Origin: Klebsormidium nitens
Lineage: Eukaryota; Streptophyta; Klebsormidiophyceae; Klebsormidiales; Klebsormidiaceae
NCBI GenBank assembly: GCA_000708835.1
Contig: DF236992.1
Location: 80,513-144,512, forward strand
Direction: 5' to 3'
DNA length: 64,000 nt
Part shown: one piece after another, positions 58,090-64,000 of the stretch
Layout: each line of letters begins with the position of its first letter
Numbering within the stretch: the stretch's first letter is position 1
Translations under genes and position numbers: made by a program
Notes under the pieces: generated by a model
What the model was told of the DNA's origin: nothing
Seen by the model: the letters and a program-made list of their open reading frames with translations, nothing else
Database searches by the model: none

Positions 58090-58815
58090 CCAAGGGGCCA
58101 CCCCAGGGAGATTGCATGCGGAAGGCGCGAAGAAACTTCCCAAACGAGCCATTGAGACCTGATGATTTGAGAAGCTCAAATCCTCTTGGCCGCAGCATTG
58201 AGCGTGTCTGAATGCCGTGTTACATCGGAGCTGCCTGAACAGCATTGGCATGGCACTGCAAGTCGCAAGCATCACGGGGCCGCCCCTCGCATTCTGAGTG
58301 CTGCCTACTCAAGACATCATGTTGGCCTGTGGTGCCCTTGTGGTGCATTTGAGCAGAGTAGACTTCGGTACTGGCACCAGTGGTCCGCATCCCTGGACCC
58401 TGGTGACGGCTTCTCCACAATGCGATCAGAATCTGAAGGGTTTGCAAGATCGACAACTGTGCGGAGTTTCGCTTCGAAATCAGTTCAATTCTCCAGGTCG
58501 TATATATGTGGGACATGTGCGCACAATGGGTTTCTTGCGTTCTGAGGGGGACTGAGCCTCGATCGCCGGGGCCCCGGACGAAGGTCCGGCCGGGATTAGA
58601 CCTTCCCCCCTTCACTCGACTCAAGACATACTTCTCCCCCCTTATCAATTTCATATCTGCAAATACATATCCAGATTTACGGGCGTACAATCTACTTTTG
58701 CTCCTTGTGGCAAGCTGAAGAGCCTTCTGCTCCTGCTCCTGAGCGGCACTGCTGAAGACAAACCTTCAAGCTCTAAAGCTGTATGAAAGCTGAAAAATAG
58801 CTTGTTCTGGCGCTC
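58090..58815. promoter_or_regulatory. Divergent promoter region, SEL1L3-like / FKBP20-2
   Basis: The two start codons are 726 bases apart on opposite strands, so promoters and leaders of both genes should lie here. I see no distinct core element. Short open frames on both strands lack motifs. Confidence 0.4.
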
Positions 58816-61800
58816 ATGATGGCGGCTGCCAACACGAGCACTTTCACGGGCTGCCAAGGGAGCTTCACCAGCACTGCTTTAAGAGCAACAAAGCAGGGAA
58901 CCGGCAATTGCATTCGATGGAAAGGCGACACTTGCCTTTGGACTCCACTCGGAGAGGCAGCATTGCAACAATTGGGGAGAAAGAGACAAGGTATTGTGCA
59001 CTCATCATGTAATTCACTTTGATTGAACACTTTCGACTTGTTGGTGGAGGAACTTAAAGAGGACTGCAACCTGCAGTGACATATGTTGTCCGCGTGTCAC
59101 CTTACCTTCAAGACATACTCAAGGTCCTTGAGGCAAGGTGGATGCTGCTTGTTTAAGGTGATGAGCATTGTCATAGGTTGGAAGTGGTGGTAGTCTTCAT
59201 CGGAAGTCAATTACGGCCTGGTACATGTATTGCCTGTGGCGCCTGACAACCATGAGTCCGCATGTCAGAAACTGATGGTTGTCAATGGTTGACCTTCTCC
59301 GTTTCAATCTTGTAAGGTTTTTACACTGATAATAAAGCAATCTGCTAGCCAGAGACCCTGAAGCGCAAGAAGACTCGGTGCTATCAAAAACACGTCCAGC
59401 GGTCTCCTCTGTACAAGCGGTGTATAGAGAGTTGTTTAACAATATCTGCCCCTATTGCAGGCGCCAGGATTGTTACTTCCTCTCCTCAGACCTGTCTACA
59501 ATGCACGCTTGGAGTGAAGAACTCAATTGAAGCACAGGCTCTGTCACCAGGCTTAAGGACCACCAGGCGACGAGCGCTTATCGCAGAGTCTCTAGTAGGC
59601 CGCGAGGCCCTATCGAGGCCCCATCAACCGTCAGCAGAAGGAGCGGCATCGCAGTGTGAGACGCTGACATCACAGGGCACCGAGCTGACCTCACAACATG
59701 ATGCGCTCCCCTCAGAACGCTCTCGGAGAAGTCTCCTCCTATTTGCTGCTGGGGCGCTCCTAAGCACACAGTTGATACCCCCTGTATTAGCTGAGGAGAG
59801 CATAGCATCACCTGCTCTGACCAGTCAGACAGTGTCAACGGAAACCAGCGCGGAAAGTGGAAGTATCCGGAAAAAGTTAGAAGAAGCTAGGAAGGAAAGC
59901 AGCGCGGCAGCCTCAGAACCGGGGGCCGTGAGGAAGAAACTAGATGCGGCGAGGAAGGAGGAAGCTAGTAAAGACGCGGTGAAGGTGGAGGTTTACAAGG
60001 ACGAAAGGCGGCCGGTGGCCAAGGATGAGGTGCTGGACGACTACGAGAAGAAGCTGCTGACATACAACAGGAAGATCCAGAAGCTGAACAACGCTCCGAG
60101 GGACTTCCCAGGGTTCATCCGAGAAGGTTGGTTTCTCTTTGTCTGCCTGCTTTTGGTGACGTTGTTCGTGATACTCTGGCCAAACGACATGCGTTTTTGG
60201 GAACGCCACTTCAAATCCAATGGGACCACAGTGAGCGGGACTGGCAGAGTGAGAAGGAGCAAGGACCATTAAGATCCGGCAGCCTGCATCCCGGAAACAC
60301 TTTTGCGGAAGTTCGAACCTATGTGGAGCGAGAAATGCCCCGTGAGAATCAGACTGGTCTTATCAGGCCACCTCATCAGGCACTTACGTGTTCACCTTGT
60401 TTTTCCGCCGTTCCTAAAGCAATCTGATGTCAGTCCCCTATCTGCAATCTTAGATGCGAGATGAACTGGCCCTTTTCTCTGGTCTTCATTATTCAACGGA
60501 TTTAAGGCGATCCTTGCTGCTGGTCCAGACCGGAATATAGCTGCTAAGCGTCGCATCCAAAGGGTTTATATTCGTAAGAACGCGCACTGGCTGATAAATC
60601 AGCAAGGTACTGAACTCTTTGCCCCCCGCAGGCTACGATGTTCGGGTGGTGACGTCATCAGAGTACAAGACTTCGGGCAGCGGGCTGCTGTACCGTGACT
60701 ACGAGGAGGGCTCAGGGCCGCAGCCGGAGGAGGGTCAGCAGGTCAGCGGAAGTTGGAAGTTCGTTGTTCCCTGGTTTCAGAACTGCCATAATCGGTGCTG
60801 TTGCTGGCACTTTGAAAGAAGATCTCGCTTTTCCCAAACTCTGAGAGAGTTTCTAGATTCACAAACGACATGAAAGATTACTTGAAGGCCTCGAGATTAA
60901 GGTTACTCTGCAGACGAGGGTTAATTGTGGGCGCATGTCCGCTTTTTCGCCGACTGCTCTTGAGTTAAAAGCGCTCGTCATATCTTCGGAGTGCCTGATG
61001 ATTTTAAGCAAGGACAGTATCTTTTTTGTCTTCGGAGTAGCTGAAAATGTCAGAGAGTCTCATTGCCCCGTTCAGGGACTCCTTTCCTGATCTGCTGACA
61101 ACCTGAGCCCCCATTACAACTCTCGTCTAACGACGTCATCAATTCGGTCATCTCATGTTCCTGACGTGCTCAAGCCCCCGTTTGCTGTCTAGGTCATATT
61201 CCACTATACAGGCTACAACGAATCCGGGAAGCGGGTGGACAGCAGCTACCAGCAGAATCGGCCTTCCGAAACCAGGATCGGGATCAACGGAATGATTCCC
61301 GGATTCGAGGAAGGGGTCAAGACGATGCGAGTGGGGGGCAAGCGAAGAGTGATCGTGCCCCCAGACCTCGGACCCCCGGTAAGTAAGAAGTGCTTGTTCC
61401 TCTGTGGCGTTCCTCCATGATGCGGGCATCCATGTCGATCTGGATCACAAAGAATACTGAAATGCGGGGATCTTACACCCGCTGAAAAGTTCGTCTCGTT
61501 TCAATGGTGATATCCGGACTCGTCTTGACGCCACAACAAGCTCGTGTTACGGCTTCTCTTCCCGCATCTTGCCAAGCTGTCTCCTCAGAGCCGCCGAGCA
61601 AACGTGCCTGTAGGTTGCCGTCGGTTCAGTTTTGACCTCAATCCTGATTCGAATATAGTGATTGAAACTCCTGCGCTTTGCTCTCCAGACGGGACCCAGC
61701 ACGTTCTTCAGCGCCAAGCAGTTTGAAGTGTTCGACATTGAGTTGCTTGGAATCAAGAACTGTAAACGCAGGCAAATAGGCTTCTATTCGGATCTCGTTT

Positions 61801-61841
61801 GCGATGACGTTGTCGCCGAGATCCCGGCTGAGTTGAAATGA
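58816..61841 (+). CDS. FKBP20-2: FKBP20-2-like thylakoid-lumen peptidyl-prolyl isomerase, 429 aa
   Basis: Five exons join in frame: 58816-58990, 59461-60126, 60632-60741, 61193-61378 and 61689-61841 (stop TGA). Exon 1 begins MMAAANTSTFTG and is a plastid transit peptide. In exon 2 a twin-arginine lumen signal is plain near residue 147: SRRSLLLFAAGALLS, ending VLAEE after a probable AxA-like site. A charged Lys/Glu helix follows (KKLEEARKESSA, AVRKKLDAARKEE), then the FKBP domain: GSGLLYRDYEEGSG, VIFHYTGYNESG, IPGFEEGVKTMRVGGKRRV, GPSTFFSAKQFEVFDIELL. The tail NCKRRQIGFYSDLVC holds the two cysteines typical of FKBP20-2, which form a redox-active disulphide in the Arabidopsis protein needed for photosystem II supercomplex assembly. 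Total length is greater than that of Arabidopsis because of a longer region ahead of the FKBP fold. Confidence 0.93.
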
Positions 61842-63303
61842 TGAGCGGTTTAGCCCGCCCGCTCTGAGGACACGAAGCTACGAACATTTTGCGAAAGCAG
61901 CTGCTTCGAATGATCCAAGTCGATCACTTGCGAGCGCTTGTGTGATAGGCACTGCTAAGCTTCCGTGAAAGCAAGGCACTGCTAATGCGGTAACCCTGGT
62001 TGTGGAGGTAAACCTAAGTCGAGCAGATTGAAGTGAATGGTCCTATTATTAGCTTGTGGACCATACAGCTATTGAGCGGGTAGATCATTGTCCAAGAACA
62101 CGCGAAGTCCAGAACATGCGTGTCATGATCGTCTTGCAAGATTGCTGCAACGTTGCTATATATGCATTCAGAAACATTCGGCACATTTGTCCAATTATCT
62201 GGCTCGCATCTACGTGCGATCAGAGTCATGCATGCTGGCCGCAGTATGAGCTCCGGTTTGGCACACATGCACTGATTGAATCAACGACGATGCCCCAGTC
62301 TTTCTAGTAGTCCGCTGGCGCGCAGCTCATGTACATGACTATGAGACCGTATCATATAGCTAGATTTTGGTGTGCCAGGTTGATAATTTGGGTCAGATGT
62401 ATCGCTTTTTACATCAGTGTCAAACAAGTACTTAGCCGCTGAGCGCAGTGTTTGCGTCTGGTATCATGCGCCAGCAGTGCAACTCAAGCGCTTTTATACA
62501 TAGATGCACGATACTGAGCCGGCCACGCGCGAACGAAATGCTATTATCGTTTACTACTTGGTCGTGATGGAAGGTACGGTTGGACAGCTCGCGAAGCGCG
62601 GGGTCATCCAACCGTACGTCTTGCACGACATTGACTCAGTGATTGACGCAGGAGAACATGGCGCGTACATCATCGCTGACTGACGGTCACTCAATTGCCA
62701 GAGAATGGCTGATTATATAGTTGTCATCATGTCGAACGTACAAGTGAATGACATTGTAAGTAGGCATAAGACAGTAGATGCATCAATGAAGCTGCCACTC
62801 ACGTTCATCAGACACGTCCATCACTGACCTGAGCGACCATGGAGAGTCAATCGTAGCTGATGCAAATACGTGCAGATTGAAGGAGGTAATCTCCTAAACC
62901 CTTGCATTCTATCAATGAATGTGCGTCTATACTACGAGGCGCCTTACATTCTTGCTGTCCGTTCTTCTCGAATCCAACTTTTGTTGAACCCTCCTTTCGG
63001 TTGCCTACAAATGATCCTACGCGTGCAGCATGCTTACGATTGTCGTTCTGCGTACTTAGTCCGAGACTCCAATGGTGAGTCCAGAAGGCAGAAAAGAAGT
63101 AATGAAAAGACACGACTCGTTTCCGTTTTGACTTGGCGAACCGGAGCAGACTCTCCAGATCTATAGTACAGACTTACACCCAATCTAAAGCTAGCCCTCC
63201 TGACCGATGTGCCTATCTCTTGTGCACGCCTCGCTTTCTAAACCCTTCTTAACATGGGTCGAGGGAAGCGTTCCGTTTTTCAAACCCCTCCTTCTCGATC
63301 GGC
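61842..63303. other. Convergent spacer after FKBP20-2
   Basis: About 1.46 kb. No gene is supported. 62000-62850 is AT-richer and includes GTCATGCATGCTGG at about 62224 and other GCATG words. It should contain the 3' untranslated region of FKBP20-2 and of the minus-strand gene at the right edge. Confidence 0.5.
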
Positions 63304-64000
63304 TCATATTCTTTGCTTCTCGAGATCGCGCAGGATCGTTCTGGGACTCCAGAATGCAAACTCTTCCGCAAAGACGCTCTCGGTTGGGGAAGCGGTGCCC
63401 GGTTGCCATTTCCGCGGCCGCGGCGAGTTGAACGTCATACTGACAGAAGCACTCGGTAAGAACAGCGCGGGCGGCTCGAATGTCGTTCGGTTTGCAGAAG
63501 GTCTGGGGGAGGTTGGCGAGCTCGCCTCTCGAAGGACAGCTGGAATCAGAAACTCTCTCTTTCTGACCGTTGGAGATTGGCAATCTGACCTTTTCGCGGG
63601 GGCTCTGGGAGGACTTGGCGAGATTGGCTGTCGAGAGAAAGCTGGGGTCTGGAATCCACTATTTTCGACCGCGGGAGACTCCAGGGAGCGTCGTGAGACG
63701 GTATCGATGTGAGAAAACGGAGATATCTCAGACGGCCTTGGGTACGTCAGCGTCCTCCTGTGAAGTTTCTCTTCCCCCGTCGGTTCGGCAGGCACTTCTC
63801 TGAGCGAGAGGTCTCCCGGGGTGATCTTCCGGTCAGAATCCCAGGAGCAAGTTTCTCTTGGCTTTACTGTCGAGTCGTGGCTGCAAGGGCGGCGGGCTAG
63901 CACTGGGGACGAGGGCTGAATCAGAGGAACGGTGGCCCTCCGTCGAGTCAGAGGAGACCTTTCGACCTTGCTGCGAGGGGCAGGCGGGCAGGGCAGGCCG
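63304..64000 (-). CDS. Partial repetitive Pro/Ser/Arg-rich reading frame, right edge
   Basis: A minus-strand frame is open from the window edge to a TGA at 63306-63304, at least 231 residues, with no ATG needed inside. It has diverged repeats of about 34 residues: LESPAVENSGFQTPAFSRQP, then CQSPTVRKREFLIPAVLREA, then FEPPALFLPSASVS, each followed by SPxxPRAPAKR- or SPRPSANR-like sequence. The same periodicity appears in the DNA (GGTCTGGGGGAGGTTGGCGAG against GGCTCTGGGAGGACTTGGCGAG). It may be the last exon of a gene continuing to the right. I do not recognise a family; a chance frame through a DNA repeat is an alternative. Confidence 0.4.
   Translation of the reverse strand, partial: GLPCPPAPRSKVERSPLTRRRATVPLIQPSSPVLARRPCSHDSTVKPRETCSWDSDRKITPGDLSLREVPAEPTGEEKLHRRTLTYPRPSEISPFSHIDTVSRRSLESPAVENSGFQTPAFSRQPISPSPPRAPAKRSDCQSPTVRKREFLIPAVLREASSPTSPRPSANRTTFEPPALFLPSASVSMTFNSPRPRKWQPGTASPTESVFAEEFAFWSPRTILRDLEKQRI

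Overview
The window looks like nuclear DNA of a streptophyte green alga; a Klebsormidium-like alga is my best guess, not proven. Signs of this: intron-rich protein genes with GT-AG splicing, two plastid-targeted plant-type proteins (an FKBP20-2 lumen immunophilin and a carotenoid-isomerase-like oxidoreductase), plant-type fused DHFR-TS, a plant R2R3-MYB, and genes usually lost in flowering plants (a dynein regulatory complex-like coiled-coil protein, an animal-type SEL1L3-like protein and a codanin-1 homologue). There is no bacterial organisation: no operons, CRISPR array or Shine-Dalgarno sites.

I assembled gene models by hand, joining exons across splice sites so that the reading frame holds over every junction. 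Left to right: R2R3-MYB factor (+, 2008-7958, 6 exons); bifunctional DHFR-thymidylate synthase (-, 16488-9802, 9 exons, one GC-AG intron); codanin-1 homologue (+, about 17555-24656, 5' exons unresolved); RS-domain protein (-, 28688-25371, 5 exons); a weak small candidate gene (+, 28687-29357); proteasome ATPase RPT1 (+, 29385-33327, 8 exons); unknown 177-residue protein (-, 35100-34567); DRC12/CCDC153-like protein (+, 36860-40419, 7 exons); FAD-dependent carotenoid-isomerase-like protein (-, 49807-41859, 15 exons); SEL1L3-like protein (-, 58089-51365, 6 exons); FKBP20-2 (+, 58816-61841, 5 exons); and an open, internally repetitive reading frame running off the right edge (-, 64000-63304).

Strands alternate almost perfectly, so spacers are either divergent (probable shared promoter regions) or convergent. 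The convergent spacers are less GC-rich to the eye and carry CATGCATG-type words. The genes do not form one pathway: they are housekeeping (folate/dTMP synthesis, proteasome, splicing, histone supply), plastid (FKBP20-2, CRTISO-like), endomembrane (SEL1L3-like) and cilium (DRC12-like) functions side by side.

I found no convincing new multi-gene system. The most unusual items are the SEL1L3-like and codanin-1 genes in a green-lineage genome, the RS protein that lacks an RRM, a retained-intron reading frame in FKBP20-2 that would replace the isomerase domain with a membrane helix, a hairpin-forming repeat with telomere-like loop sequence, a diverged repeat shared by introns of two genes, and an unidentified open frame squeezed against the RPT1 start codon.
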